A DNA stretch of 64,000 nt from Palleniella muris (GTDB lineage Bacteria > Bacteroidota > Bacteroidia > Bacteroidales > Bacteroidaceae): NCBI RefSeq assembly GCF_004792655.1, contig NZ_SRZC01000002.1, positions 124,001 to 188,000 on the forward strand, in the 5' to 3' direction. The translations under genes were made by a program, and so were the position numbers. The notes beneath the pieces are model-generated. The model ran no database searches. It was given only the letters and a program-made list of their open reading frames with translations, and was not told the DNA's origin. This document shows, piece by piece, positions 44,281-53,805 of the stretch (position 1 is its first letter; every line of letters starts with the position of its first letter).

Positions 44281-44543
44281 TCATACTCTAAACGAAATTC
44301 AATCGCAAATAGAGTATGATTGTATCACAGTATGATTATATAGCATTTTAACCACTGAAGCACCAAGAACAACCTCTCATCGTTTTACTTTATTCCGGGC
44401 GCATATCGAATGCGCTAAAGTGAAATGAGCGGAAATACGCTACTTGCAAGTCCAATTTTGTCCGATAATCCGAAAAAAATGCGTCCTCAGGTGGAAGTTT
44501 CAGAAGAAATCTTTGGCTAAAATTTATTTTAATGTTAATTTTG
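44281..44543 (+). promoter_or_regulatory. Promoter and inverted-repeat operator upstream of the AbiEi-like gene
   Basis: A perfect promoter, TTTG (44512-44515), 20 bases, TAATTTTG (44536-44543), ends 19 bases before the ATG at 44563. Further up, TCATACTCTA (44281-44290) and TAGAGTATGA (44310-44319), with a third half-site CAGTATGA near 44329, make a candidate operator. AbiEi proteins repress their own operons through inverted repeats, though here the repeats are distant. No gene is seen in 44143-44562. Confidence 0.6.
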
Positions 44544-44562
44544 TAACCGAAATAATTTCCAA

Positions 44563-45318
44563 ATGGGAACTAAAATAAATAAATTGCGTCAGCAAACCCC
44601 TCCCAATGGGATATTGCTCACTTCATGGCTGGAAAAATCAGGCTTCAGCAGAAGTGAGATTTCCCAATATATGAAATCGGAGTGGTTACAGCGTATATCC
44701 ACAGGTGTATATCAATTCACCGGAGATACACCATCGCTTTACGGCATATTGGCTTCATATCAGAAACAGGCCGATTTGAAATATCACATAGGTGCCGCAT
44801 CTGCGTTGGAGCTGAAAGGCTTTTCTCATTACATTGCGATGGGGAAGCCGACTGCCGTTGTCTTTTCTCCGATACGACCGCCGCTGCCCAAATGGTTAAA
44901 TGATGCAGAACTTGACATGAACCTTGCAGAAGTGTCATCAAAAGTAATCGGGGACACCGGGATAGAGCAAATGGATTACCTGGGGCAGACATTGACAGTC
45001 TCATCGCCGGAAAGAGCGATAATGGAATGTATCCTGCTTTCACCCTCCCGTTATGATTTAACGGATGTGTATTATCTTATGGAAATGCTTACTTCCCTCA
45101 GAGCCTCTCTTGTTCAACAGCTACTGGAAGGCAGCTCTTCAGTGAAAGTAAAACGGATGTTCCTGTATATGGCTGAAAAGGCACGTCACCGCTGGTTTGC
45201 CAGACTTGACCTATCCCGCATATCCCTCGGCTCCGGCACACGGAGCTTTGCGAAAGGCGGAGTGAAAGTGAACGCATACGATATTGTGATACCCAAAGAA
45301 CTTGCTGATAAGAAATAA
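44563..45318 (+). CDS. AbiEi-like antitoxin/transcriptional regulator
   Basis: The 251-residue protein has an N-terminal winged helix (GILLTSWLEKSGFSRSEISQ, GVYQFTGD), then the AbiEi core (YHIGAASALELKGFSHYI, VSSPERAIMECILLSPSRYD) and a C-terminal region. AbiEi is the antitoxin and repressor of the AbiE abortive-infection type IV toxin-antitoxin system. The expected AbiEii nucleotidyltransferase toxin does not follow. Instead an AlbA_2/ATPase gene starts 14 bases downstream, so the operon is rewired or the toxin was lost. A perfect promoter lies just upstream. Confidence 0.8.
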   Translation: MGTKINKLRQQTPPNGILLTSWLEKSGFSRSEISQYMKSEWLQRISTGVYQFTGDTPSLYGILASYQKQADLKYHIGAASALELKGFSHYIAMGKPTAVVFSPIRPPLPKWLNDAELDMNLAEVSSKVIGDTGIEQMDYLGQTLTVSSPERAIMECILLSPSRYDLTDVYYLMEMLTSLRASLVQQLLEGSSSVKVKRMFLYMAEKARHRWFARLDLSRISLGSGTRSFAKGGVKVNAYDIVIPKELADKK

Positions 45319-45332
45319 TATTACCAATTCAT

Positions 45333-46787
45333 ATGAATATTGAAAATCTCGACATAGTAAAAGAGCTGATATCCGAAAAGGAAAATGGGCAGGTGGAGTT
45401 CAAAGAGACCACCGGTCAGTTGGAACGCGGAATGGAAACTCTTTGCGCCTTTCTGAACGGGAAAGGCGGAACAGTCATGTTTGGTGTAACGGACAAGGGA
45501 AAGATTATCGGTCAGGATGTGAGTGACAAGACGAAACGGGAGATTGCGGAAGCAATCAATCGTCTGGAGCCGATAACGGCTGTGCAGATCTCTTATGTCC
45601 CAATACCGGACAGCGAAAAGAAAGTCATTGTATTCCATGTGGATGAATCAAGCCTTGACCGTCCGTTTTGTTATAAAGGACGGGCTTACCAGCGTACCGA
45701 GAGCGTGACATCCATAATGCCGCAGGAAGTCTATAATCAGCTTCTGATGCAACGTGGGGGCAATTATGGATGGGAAGCAGTGGTAAATCCGGAACTTCTG
45801 ATTGAAAATCTCGATGAGAACGCCATCATGGGAGCTGTCCGCGGAGGAATCAGGGGAGGACGTCTGCCTGAGACCACTATATCAGAGGATATTCCCACCA
45901 TTCTTGAGAAAATGGATCTGTTACACAACGGAAAACTGAACAATGCGGCGGCTGTGTTATTCGGACATAAATGCTACGGCTATCCACAATGTCTGTTACG
46001 GATGGCGCGTTTCAAAGGGACAACCAAGGAAGAGTTTTGGGATAACCAACGCATCCAAGGAAATATCTTTAAACTGCTGGATGCAGCGATGGCATTCTTC
46101 TTCAAACACCTGTCTCTCTCGGGAAAGATCGAAGGATTGCACCGTGAAGAAGAATTAAGCGTCCCGTATAAAGCATTGAGGGAATGTTGCATCAATGCTT
46201 ATGCACACCGTTCTTACCACCATCCGGGAAGTTCCGTCAGCATTGCTATATATGATGACCGTATTGAGATTACGAATAGTGGAACATTCCCTCCTGACAT
46301 GTCAATGGAACGCCTGTTAAGTTTGCATGACTCCCGGCCTCATAATCCCATTATCGCTAATGTTTTGTATAAGAGTACGATTCTGGAAAGCTGGGGACGA
46401 GGCATAAAATTGATGATTGACGAATGCAGACGAGTAGGAATTCCCGACCCAGAATTTCATGCCGACAGCGGATTTATATGGGTCATATTCCGTTATACTC
46501 GAACAACTGTGGGGCAAGACCCAACAGTTACCCAACAGTTACCCAACAGTTACCCAACAGTTAGCGAACAAGTAGAAAAAATCGTGGGAATAATTGCCGA
46601 CAGGACACTTTCTACAAAAGAAATCATGGATTTAATCGGCTTAAAAGACAAGGGCAATTTATTGGAGCTTTACCTTTATCCTGCAATCAGGCAAGAATTG
46701 GTTGTTCCCCTGTATCCTGATAAACCGAATCATCCACGGCAAAAATACCGTCTTACCGACAAAGGTAAAGGACTGTTGCAACAATAA
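45333..46787 (+). CDS. AlbA_2 domain protein with ATPase-like region and C-terminal winged helix
   Basis: The 484-residue protein starts with an AlbA_2 domain (about 10-130: GQVEFKETTGQLERGMETL, LNGKGGTVMFGV). A GHKL-ATPase-like segment follows (about 285-375: RECCINAYAHRSYHHPG, IYDDRIEITNSG, ESWGRGIKLMIDEC). A linker (TVTQQLPNSYPTVSEQ) is encoded by four 11-bp tandem repeats, then comes a winged helix (about 405-480). Such proteins are common predicted regulators or nucleic-acid-binding ATPases in islands. It lies 14 bases after the AbiEi-like gene, taking the place of the toxin. Function unproven. Confidence 0.75.
   Translation: MNIENLDIVKELISEKENGQVEFKETTGQLERGMETLCAFLNGKGGTVMFGVTDKGKIIGQDVSDKTKREIAEAINRLEPITAVQISYVPIPDSEKKVIVFHVDESSLDRPFCYKGRAYQRTESVTSIMPQEVYNQLLMQRGGNYGWEAVVNPELLIENLDENAIMGAVRGGIRGGRLPETTISEDIPTILEKMDLLHNGKLNNAAAVLFGHKCYGYPQCLLRMARFKGTTKEEFWDNQRIQGNIFKLLDAAMAFFFKHLSLSGKIEGLHREEELSVPYKALRECCINAYAHRSYHHPGSSVSIAIYDDRIEITNSGTFPPDMSMERLLSLHDSRPHNPIIANVLYKSTILESWGRGIKLMIDECRRVGIPDPEFHADSGFIWVIFRYTRTTVGQDPTVTQQLPNSYPTVSEQVEKIVGIIADRTLSTKEIMDLIGLKDKGNLLELYLYPAIRQELVVPLYPDKPNHPRQKYRLTDKGKGLLQQ
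46519..46562 (+). repeat. Four perfect 11-bp tandem repeats inside a gene
   Basis: ACCCAACAGTT occurs four times end to end inside the AlbA_2 gene, in the linker before the winged helix. Eleven is not a multiple of three, so gain or loss of one copy would shift the frame. Confidence 0.95.
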
Positions 46788-46884
46788 TAGATTGTATTGA
46801 TGTGATTAGTATTGGCGTGCGATTATTTTGAGTGCGGCTGAGTATGGGGAACTAATGCGGTTCCCCATAGTTCCCCAATCTCGA

Positions 46885-46926
46885 TTGCCCCAAACTTTGC
46901 CCCAAATTGCCCTAATTTGCCCCAAA
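46885..46926 (+). promoter_or_regulatory. Periodic TTGCCCCAAA direct repeats before AbiH
   Basis: TTGCCCCAAA occurs at 46885, 46897 and 46917, with a TTGCCCTAA variant at 46907, spaced 10-12 bases apart, the helical repeat. GTTCCCCA words precede it (46860-46877). It lies 16 bases before the AbiH ATG and may be an operator. Confidence 0.5.
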
Positions 46927-46942
46927 CTCAAATCTATAGATA

Positions 46943-47962
46943 ATGACATCAACAACAATATCTACGCATTTCAAGCATTTATACATCATTGGGAATGGTT
47001 TTGACATTCACCATAGTATTAACAGCAGCTATTCAAATTATCGTAACTGGCTTGAAGAGAACGAGCCGGACATATATTCACAGTTATGTGACTTATATGG
47101 CGTTTCAACAGATGAGGATGAAGCCCACGAATGGTGGAGTGATTTTGAGAACATGCTTTCAGAGATAGACCTCTATGATTATGTTGAAAATGTTGTGGTT
47201 GAAAATTATCCAGACTTCTCAAGCGATGATTTTCGAGACAGAGACTACCACGCTGCAGAATTTGCCGCTGAGAATGAACTGGGGGCTTTAATATATCACA
47301 TAAAACGTACTTTCAATGCCTGGATTGCTTCTCTTGACAAAGCTGACAGCACAAAACGGATCCACCTTGAAAGAGAAAACTCCTTATTCATAACTTTCAA
47401 TTATACCCGGACATTAGAGGATTTGTATCGGATACCAGATGAGCAGATTGTGCATATACACGGTATGGTTGGAGAGGACGAACTTATTTTAGGACATGGC
47501 AAGAATTATGCAGAGTTGAAAGAGGAACTGGAGATAGCACAACCACAACCTCCTGCAGACTTAGATGAATACGAACTGCAAGATTGGTATTCGTCTCATA
47601 GCGATTTTATGACACAACAGACACAAGAAGTTGCGATCTCACAAATAGCTTTTTTGCAAAAGGATGTAGAACAGATTATATCGGAAAATCACTCTATTTG
47701 GAATAGTCTTGGAGAAGTTGAGACAATCCATGTATTTGGATTTTCATTTTCCGGCATTGATACACCTTACCTGAGTACAATCATCAGACACATAAATACG
47801 GATAAGGTCAAATGGGAAATCAGTGCTTTCTCAAATCGAGACAGAGAAAAAGCACAGACATTTATGATTGATGCAGGGATTAAAGAAAATTTGTGGGCAC
47901 CATTGGTTGCATTATGCGATGTGCAGAAATACAAACAACTATCGTTATTTGATGATTTATAA
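46943..47962 (+). CDS. AbiH family abortive-infection protein
   Basis: The 339-residue protein has the AbiH signature at its N-terminus, LYIIGNGFDIHHSINSSYSN, and LFITFNYTRTLEDLY with VHIHGMVGEDELILGHG in the middle. The late VFGFSFSGIDTPYL motif is also present. AbiH proteins block phage production by an undefined mechanism. It is monocistronic: repeats precede it and a terminator follows. It is separated from the AlbA_2 gene by 155 bases without a clear promoter. Confidence 0.85.
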   Translation: MTSTTISTHFKHLYIIGNGFDIHHSINSSYSNYRNWLEENEPDIYSQLCDLYGVSTDEDEAHEWWSDFENMLSEIDLYDYVENVVVENYPDFSSDDFRDRDYHAAEFAAENELGALIYHIKRTFNAWIASLDKADSTKRIHLERENSLFITFNYTRTLEDLYRIPDEQIVHIHGMVGEDELILGHGKNYAELKEELEIAQPQPPADLDEYELQDWYSSHSDFMTQQTQEVAISQIAFLQKDVEQIISENHSIWNSLGEVETIHVFGFSFSGIDTPYLSTIIRHINTDKVKWEISAFSNRDREKAQTFMIDAGIKENLWAPLVALCDVQKYKQLSLFDDL

Positions 47963-47963
47963 T

Positions 47964-48012
47964 ACAATTCCCTGTCTTATTTTTCTGGTGGAAAAGTAAA
48001 ACAGGGAATTGT
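47964..48012. terminator. Bidirectional terminator between AbiH and primase
   Basis: A perfect 12-bp stem, ACAATTCCCTGT (47964-47975) with its complement at 48001-48012, lies between convergent genes. Confidence 0.75.
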
Positions 48013-48035
48013 TGTATCTGTATTGAGAATAAAAG

Positions 48036-48929
48036 TCAGGGACAAAAACGCTTGCCACGAAGAAAGTCGTTCAGGTCTTTGAAACCTTTGTAAACTCCTG
48101 ATGCGTCATGTATTCCATCACGAGTTTCGTTGAGAGTATCCACAGCCCTGCGCCCGGCATCGTCATTGTCAAGGCAGCAGGTGACTGTCGGATAAGGGGT
48201 AAGCCATTTCATCGCCTTGCGGAGATTGGAAACGGAGTTCAACACCACAAAATCCATTGTCTCAGCAAAGGGCGTGAAATCCGAACGGCGGCATAAGGTC
48301 ATGTAGGACAGAAAGTCCATGAACCCCTCAAATACGGTACACAGTTCATTGCCACTACCCATTTGTATGAGCGACACATCTTTTTGTCCGACCGTCCCCT
48401 TGAAGAACGGATTTCTCACTTCATAGCCGCCCAGCACATTTCCGAAACCTATACCATAATAGTGTCTATGGCCAAGCGAGAAATGAATTTCTCTACAAAA
48501 CTCCACGGCAACAGAGCTGTCTATGCCTCTGGAACCAAGATAGGACAGAAGTTTGTCATTGGTAAGCGGCTTTACCGTCACATCCCGGAATGTGCCAGCT
48601 CGTTCATCCTGCAATTCAGACGGAATACGTTCCCTGATGACAAGCTCCGCCGTGGTGTAGTTCTGGATATGCCGGATTACCTCCATGATGTCGTTGGTAT
48701 TATACATCATCTTGCCAAGGTCTATGATGTCACCGCTCTGCATTGTGGCGAGGTCGTACCAGCGGTTCTTCTTACGGCTGACCTTGAACGACGGATGTCG
48801 GTCCTCCCTGTACGGAGCATGGTAAAGCGCGTATGTCTGGTAATTGCGTACAGGGCGTATGCCTATCTTTTCAAGATAACCGATGATGTCGATTCGCTTG
48901 ATTTCTCCGAAATTCACTGCCATGTTCAA
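48036..48929 (-). CDS. TOPRIM primase of element C
   Basis: The 297-residue protein has an N-terminal CHC2-like domain in which the zinc cysteines are replaced (YALYHAPYREDRHPSFKV). A TOPRIM domain follows: CTVFEGFMDFLSYM with the first acid, CCLDNDDAGRRAVDT with the DxD pair, and YKGFKDLNDFLRGKR. It is the intact relative of the truncated primase at 29783-30421. It overlaps the upstream RepA-like ATPase gene by 4 bases. In comparable elements a MobV gene follows, but here a terminator and AbiH do, so this element has lost its relaxase end. Confidence 0.85.
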   Translation of the reverse strand: MNMAVNFGEIKRIDIIGYLEKIGIRPVRNYQTYALYHAPYREDRHPSFKVSRKKNRWYDLATMQSGDIIDLGKMMYNTNDIMEVIRHIQNYTTAELVIRERIPSELQDERAGTFRDVTVKPLTNDKLLSYLGSRGIDSSVAVEFCREIHFSLGHRHYYGIGFGNVLGGYEVRNPFFKGTVGQKDVSLIQMGSGNELCTVFEGFMDFLSYMTLCRRSDFTPFAETMDFVVLNSVSNLRKAMKWLTPYPTVTCCLDNDDAGRRAVDTLNETRDGIHDASGVYKGFKDLNDFLRGKRFCP

Positions 48930-50029
48930 TTTCTTAATTCCGTTAGTTTGTTCTGCTCATATCTGTATTCACGGCTATCCTTGACGATGATGCCCTTTGA
49001 CATAAGATGCTTCAACCACATCACAAACGAGGTGCGTCCGCGCCTGTAGCCGGTTTCCGCATACATTTCCCGCAATTTGCCGACCAACGCATTGTAGCCT
49101 TTTACCGGACCTTCGGCAAATACCTTGTCAAGAATCTCCTTGTGCTGCGATACGGTGATATTCTCGAATGTCACCCGTTCCTCTTCATCGCTGCTGAATC
49201 CCGGTATATCCTCCGGCAAACCGTCTTCATTGATACGGAAGGCAAAGTTTGAGAACTCCTTTTCCCTGGTTATCATCGGACGGACTTCGCTCACATCAGG
49301 ATTTATCTCGCTTTTAATAATTTTCATCACGGTCTCCGCCTTGTTGTTGAGTTCCGTTCCGATATGACCTCTCGTGTTGTCATCGCTCTTGTTAAGGTGC
49401 AAGACAGTATGAATGTGGATATTGTACATGTTGGTCCACCGCATGAGGTCGTTGATTATCTCAACGGACTCTCCGGGAGAATTGATGTCATTGATAAGGT
49501 CACGGATGCCGTCGATAACAACGAAACCGATCTTGTCATCAACTTCCAGAGCGGAGTCTATGATATTACGGCGTTGCTGTGGCGTGAACTCCCTGAGCAT
49601 AAGGAAATCCAATGACGACACTTCACAATCAGAGGGCAGTCCGGACATTCTGAGTATGCGGTGAAGCACCTTGAAACAATGCACGCGACTTTGCTCTGTA
49701 TCTATATACAGCACCTTTGTCTTGCCTTCGGGCAGTTTAGCACGATAATGCAGCACTTCTTTCCCTGAAATCAATGCAGCGACTATCGCACTCACATTGA
49801 ATGTCTTTCTTGATTTCGGCTTGCCTACGGACGCGCTGAAATTGCCTACTGTTGCCACCGTGATCTCATCGACCGTCAGTATCTCCGGAGGAAAGACATA
49901 GCGGTCTGTGGCACGGATGCGGACGTATTCAAGGAATTTCTTGAACTTATCCCGGTTGGCTTTTTCCTGTGGCGTCAGCTCCTTCTTTGCCGGAAATATC
50001 CTGTCGAATGGGATTTCTTCTATCTTCAT
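48926..50029 (-). CDS. RepA-like AAA/RecA-fold ATPase
   Basis: The 367-residue protein has a Walker A-like loop (SASVGKPKSRKTFNV, about 66-80), a Walker B strand (FVVIDGIRDL, about 168-177) and VLHLNKSDDNTRGHIGTEL, the pattern of RepA-type hexameric helicases on plasmids and mobilizable elements. A winged-helix-like C-terminus follows. It is translationally coupled to the primase (4-base overlap) and to the excisionase-like gene upstream (4-base overlap), so helicase and primase form a replication cassette. Confidence 0.8.
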   Translation of the reverse strand: MKIEEIPFDRIFPAKKELTPQEKANRDKFKKFLEYVRIRATDRYVFPPEILTVDEITVATVGNFSASVGKPKSRKTFNVSAIVAALISGKEVLHYRAKLPEGKTKVLYIDTEQSRVHCFKVLHRILRMSGLPSDCEVSSLDFLMLREFTPQQRRNIIDSALEVDDKIGFVVIDGIRDLINDINSPGESVEIINDLMRWTNMYNIHIHTVLHLNKSDDNTRGHIGTELNNKAETVMKIIKSEINPDVSEVRPMITREKEFSNFAFRINEDGLPEDIPGFSSDEEERVTFENITVSQHKEILDKVFAEGPVKGYNALVGKLREMYAETGYRRGRTSFVMWLKHLMSKGIIVKDSREYRYEQNKLTELRN

Positions 50030-50484
50030 TTCCCGGTCCCTTTCTTGGCTTTACGGTTTCCTTTGGATAAATCCGCCATGGTTTCGGCTGCCGCCCTGCG
50101 GTTCATCTCATGTTTGGAGTAGATGACATTGCGACGAAGCACGTCATCAAGTTCCTTGCGCTCGATATAGATGAACTTGCCACGGGGCTTGAAATGGGTT
50201 ATCTCCCTGTTGGAAGTCATAAGATATATCTGGCTTTTTGATACCCCGATATATTCCGCCGCTTCTTCGACGGTAAGCATCTCACGGCACATGAAGAGCT
50301 TTGACTCCAGTTCCTTGAAATGCTCGAATATCTCACCGAGGTCGCCATAACGCTCCATGAACGCACAGATGGACTCGATACGCTGTACCGCCTCGTCAAC
50401 AGTGCTTTCTCCCATTTTGGAGAGCAGATGGCTCACGTTTTCCACCCGTTGGAGAGTGGATATAAATTCTGATGTCATAACCAT
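50026..50484 (-). CDS. Excisionase-like helix-turn-helix protein
   Basis: The 152-residue protein has a MerR/excisionase-type HTH at about 75-125: LTVEEAAEYIGVSKSQIYLM, FIYIERKELDDVL. The N-terminal half is helical. It overlaps the RepA-like gene by 4 bases. Such proteins bias integrase towards excision or regulate the replication cassette. Confidence 0.75.
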   Translation of the reverse strand: MVMTSEFISTLQRVENVSHLLSKMGESTVDEAVQRIESICAFMERYGDLGEIFEHFKELESKLFMCREMLTVEEAAEYIGVSKSQIYLMTSNREITHFKPRGKFIYIERKELDDVLRRNVIYSKHEMNRRAAAETMADLSKGNRKAKKGTGK

Positions 50485-50493
50485 TTCCTCCCT

Positions 50494-50832
50494 TTAATAA
50501 TAGCACTCATGTTGTGGTTCTGTCTCATTGATGAGGGCTGTTTCAGTCTCGATGTCCATGCGGGACTTCACCCATCTGTCAAGATCTTCCTTGTTGAAGA
50601 AAATGCGTCCGTTGGTCGGACGGCTGTGAGGAATGTCATATTTGCGCACCAGTTTATACAGGTGGCTCGGGGTGATGCCAAGATACAAGGCTGCATCCTC
50701 TACCGTAAACGTGCCCTTCAGATGGAAAAGCATCCCTATGAGCTGGTCAACACGCGACAACAATTTGTCGAGCTTGACGGAACACCGTTCTCCCCATTGG
50801 AAGTCAGTGACAGTTTGCTGTTGTTCATTCAT
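50494..50832 (-). CDS. Second excisionase-like helix-turn-helix protein
   Basis: The 112-residue protein carries FTVEDAALYLGITPSHLYKL followed by FFNKEDLDRWV, the HTH_17 pattern of excisionases. It ends 9 bases before the other HTH gene and heads the HTH-HTH-RepA-primase operon. Confidence 0.75.
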   Translation of the reverse strand: MNEQQQTVTDFQWGERCSVKLDKLLSRVDQLIGMLFHLKGTFTVEDAALYLGITPSHLYKLVRKYDIPHSRPTNGRIFFNKEDLDRWVKSRMDIETETALINETEPQHECYY

Positions 50833-50993
50833 TGTTTCTTTGCTTTTTTGATTCTACATTCAGAGCCGTCGCCCCACATGTTGAAAGCTTTCGACTGCAA
50901 AGGAACAATACAAACGGGTATTGAAAGCAATATTTTGAATGACACTTGCAAAGTCTCACTCAAAATATCACTATCACTTAAAGATTTGACCGT

Positions 50994-51722
50994 TTATTGG
51001 ACATATTTCTCACGAATATGCTTCATAAGGATGTCTATGTCATCCTTATGGGTGAATATGCCGTTACTCCTTGCACGGCTTAGTGCGGAAGAGTAATTTG
51101 AACGAGACTGTGGCTTGTTCTTTCCTTGCAGCAGGATGGAGCCGCTGCGTCCGAGGACTGTCTGCCAACGGTGGTTAATCAGGTTCATGGCACTGAGACA
51201 GTCGAAGAAATAGGAAATGCACATGAGATTTCCCGCAACCAACGGCATGTCCAGCGTACCGCTCATAAGGTCGTTCATCTCCTGTACCGTGACTTTCCTC
51301 TGGAAGAAACCGGCACCATTGGCACAATCGGCAAGCAATGGCATATCTTCGGCTCTGATTACACAGGACAGCTTCAGTTCCGGCACTTGTCCGATATATG
51401 TCGTTTTGAATGTTACATGATCGGGATTTTCGTCATCATGACTTTCGGTATAGACAAGGACTATCATCTTATCTATGTCCGAGACATCCAGGGAAGGTTC
51501 GGAAAAGAACCGTTTTACAAGATCGGCCCTTTCCTGCAAGAGGATACCAATGGCTCCCATTGCCTTGCGGTGAATGTTGTTGCCGGCTGCATCTTTTTCA
51601 TCGGTATAATGATGACCGTCGAGGAACTGCATAGCGAACACTCTCGGTGTCATTACACCTGTGACCACATAGTTCTGATACTCCCTGTGCGCTTCCAGCA
51701 ACAGTTGGCGCAGGTAGTCCAA
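50994..51722 (-). CDS. Conserved hypothetical protein of element C
   Basis: The 242-residue protein is not recognised as a named family. It has a helical N-terminus (LRQLLLEAHREYQNYV), a beta-rich middle (MIVLVYTESHDDENPDHVTF) and a basic end (SRSNYSSALSRARSNGIFTH, possibly DNA-binding). It lies 161 bases upstream of the excisionase-like genes. Its position in the element between cargo and replication genes suggests a transfer or maintenance role, not demonstrated. Confidence 0.6.
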   Translation of the reverse strand: MDYLRQLLLEAHREYQNYVVTGVMTPRVFAMQFLDGHHYTDEKDAAGNNIHRKAMGAIGILLQERADLVKRFFSEPSLDVSDIDKMIVLVYTESHDDENPDHVTFKTTYIGQVPELKLSCVIRAEDMPLLADCANGAGFFQRKVTVQEMNDLMSGTLDMPLVAGNLMCISYFFDCLSAMNLINHRWQTVLGRSGSILLQGKNKPQSRSNYSSALSRARSNGIFTHKDDIDILMKHIREKYVQ

Positions 51723-51832
51723 TCCTGCATTACGATTAACGGACTGTCTGGAAAACTCTTTTCCTGTAAAAAAAAATAAAGAGCTTCCGGATGAGTGTAT
51801 TTACTTCCATACTTAGGATGCTTTACCGATAG

Positions 51833-51876
51833 AACGGCGCGACTGTTTCCCCGTAAAAGGGAACAATCACGCCGTT
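51833..51876 (-). terminator. Terminator of the acetyltransferase/MATE operon
   Basis: An imperfect approximately 18-bp hairpin (AACGGCG at the base, GTTTCCC/GGGAAC at the top) follows the resistance operon, 10 bases past the acetyltransferase stop. Confidence 0.6.
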
Positions 51877-51886
51877 TCCATTCTGT

Positions 51887-52504
51887 TTATAATTGATTCC
51901 AGTTGCCATCCATTATGTATGGTAACTTGTTCTTGATTTCTTCCATCGGCCAGTCCCACCATTTCAAAGCCTGCATCCGCTTTATTATTTTAGGACTGAA
52001 CCGTTTTCGTATCTCCTTGGCCGGAACACCACCCACAATAGTATAGGGCGGCACGTCTTTCGTCACAACCGCTCTTGTGCCAATTATAGCTCCGTCACCG
52101 ATATGGACACCAGCCATAATTACGGCTTCATAGCCTATCCACACGTCATTGCCAATCACGATGTCGCCTTTGTTGTCCCAAGCGGAGGCCACATCTGCCT
52201 TGTTCAATTCCCAGTCTTCATAGAACAGCGGGAATGTATAAGTGGACAACGATTTCAGTCTATGATTGGCACAGTTGAACAGGAACTTTGCTCCACACGC
52301 AATAGAGCAAAACTTGCCTATTATCAGCCGTTCATGGTTAATGGGGTAATGATACAACACGTTGTTATGCTCAAACAGGCGAGGATCTGATACAAAATCA
52401 TTGTATATGGTGTAATCGCCAACCTCAATGGACGGATCGTTGATTACGGCATTAAGATAGACGGTTTGATTGTCGCCGGTACGGGGATATATCTTAGTCA
52501 TCAT
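51887..52504 (-). CDS. Vat/CatB-type xenobiotic O-acetyltransferase
   Basis: The 205-residue protein has the left-handed beta-helix hexapeptide pattern of xenobiotic acetyltransferases: [32 protein letters not shown] with the catalytic His, [20 protein letters not shown] and [16 protein letters not shown]. Relatives acetylate streptogramin A (Vat) or chloramphenicol (CatB). The NH(R) motif and overall alignment by eye to Vat proteins are good, but the substrate is not certain. It overlaps the upstream MATE gene by 4 bases, so both are one resistance unit on element C. Confidence 0.8.
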   Translation of the reverse strand: MMTKIYPRTGDNQTVYLNAVINDPSIEVGDYTIYNDFVSDPRLFEHNNVLYHYPINHERLIIGKFCSIACGAKFLFNCANHRLKSLSTYTFPLFYEDWELNKADVASAWDNKGDIVIGNDVWIGYEAVIMAGVHIGDGAIIGTRAVVTKDVPPYTIVGGVPAKEIRKRFSPKIIKRMQALKWWDWPMEEIKNKLPYIMDGNWNQL

Positions 52505-53805
52505 AAGTTCGTATTTTTAGTTCTGTCGTTCTTTAGATAAAAGATGGACTGAATGCCAAGCAATGTCACAAACAGGTATTCCATCAGCCAATAAGTTGCC
52601 AGCGTTACATTGCAATGGCTTAATCCCCATAACCCCAACAGATAAACAATAATAGTGCTCACATGAAAGACAAACACCGCCCGTGTCGCCCCGGTTCCTA
52701 CCACTGCGTTCAGATAGACATAGCTGGGCAGTGCAAGGAAATAGTCGAACAGCATGACGGCAAACGGCAGGCATGCGGCCTGCACAATGACAGGGCTATC
52801 CGTATAGGCTCCAATGACAAACCTGTGGAAAAGCAATGCGAGTATAATGAGGGGAATACCTATTGCATATCCCAGACGGGTGATTCTGCGGCAAAGAGGA
52901 AAAACAGCATCCCTTTCACCAGCTCCAATCAAATTGCTCACCAAAGAGCCGGTAACCGCCGATAACGCATTGACAATAACTGCAAATAGGGTGGAAACAC
53001 TCCTTACAATATTGGAAATGGCCAATTCTGTCTCACCAAGACGCTCGATAGCCAGAAAGAAAACAAACCAGGCGGCCACACTTGTAAAGAACTGCAACAT
53101 GCTCCATATCGAAACAGAAAATACCTCTTTCAGTATCTTTACATCAATACGCCAGTACAAGCCATACGCCTTTTTGTCAATATGCCGATACATATATACG
53201 GACAATATAGCCAGTGAACACAATTCTGCAAATGAGGATGCGATGGCAGCTCCGGATATTCCCATGTCAAAGCCGAATATCAGAAGCCAGTTCGTCGGGA
53301 TGTTTACCAATACAGCCATGAAGGCTGCCACATTCAACGCTTTTGTCTTTGTGATACCCACCAAGAAGGAACGTAAGGCGAGGAAGGGGAAAGAGAACAG
53401 CAATCCCCACATACGCCAATCCAAATAACGGATAACCGCATGATAGATGTCTTCAGAAATTATCAGGTGCTTCAGCAAAATTGGAGAAAGAGTCTTGGAC
53501 ACCAGACAGACGGTCACTGCAAACATCGACAGGAAGAACAGTCCTTGAATGAACGCTTTCCCGGTTTCCTCATACCTCTGTTCTCCGTTACGACGGCCTA
53601 TTACCACTTGCAACCCCATGCTGAATCCGAGACCAAGCATATAGATTGCCCAAAACCAAATTCCGGCAAGGGCGGATGCACCAAGTTCCACATCACCTAC
53701 ATGCCCGAGAAACAGGGCATCGGTAATGTTTATCAGTTGTTCGATAAGGATGCTCATCATTACAGGAAAAGCGATGAGCCAAATTTTCTTATATGTATAA
53801 TTCAT
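52501..53805 (-). CDS. MATE efflux transporter of the mobile resistance operon
   Basis: The 434-residue protein has 12 predicted membrane helices and MATE features ([57 protein letters not shown]). It is coupled by a 4-base overlap to the acetyltransferase gene, and both lie behind a long structured leader. Being on a mobilizable element, with a detoxifying enzyme, it probably exports the same or a related drug. Related in family but not closely to the chromosomal MATE at 1.2 kb. Confidence 0.88.
   Translation of the reverse strand: MNYTYKKIWLIAFPVMMSILIEQLINITDALFLGHVGDVELGASALAGIWFWAIYMLGLGFSMGLQVVIGRRNGEQRYEETGKAFIQGLFFLSMFAVTVCLVSKTLSPILLKHLIISEDIYHAVIRYLDWRMWGLLFSFPFLALRSFLVGITKTKALNVAAFMAVLVNIPTNWLLIFGFDMGISGAAIASSFAELCSLAILSVYMYRHIDKKAYGLYWRIDVKILKEVFSVSIWSMLQFFTSVAAWFVFFLAIERLGETELAISNIVRSVSTLFAVIVNALSAVTGSLVSNLIGAGERDAVFPLCRRITRLGYAIGIPLIILALLFHRFVIGAYTDSPVIVQAACLPFAVMLFDYFLALPSYVYLNAVVGTGATRAVFVFHVSTIIVYLLGLWGLSHCNVTLATYWLMEYLFVTLLGIQSIFYLKNDRTKNTNL

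Noticed and set aside
48363..49049. 228-residue forward ORF across the primase/RepA boundary
   Set aside because: Antisense of two coupled, well-recognised genes.
51126..51779. 217-residue forward ORF opposite the hypothetical at 50994-51722
   Set aside because: The minus-strand gene fits the element's gene direction and composition better; neither has a known domain.
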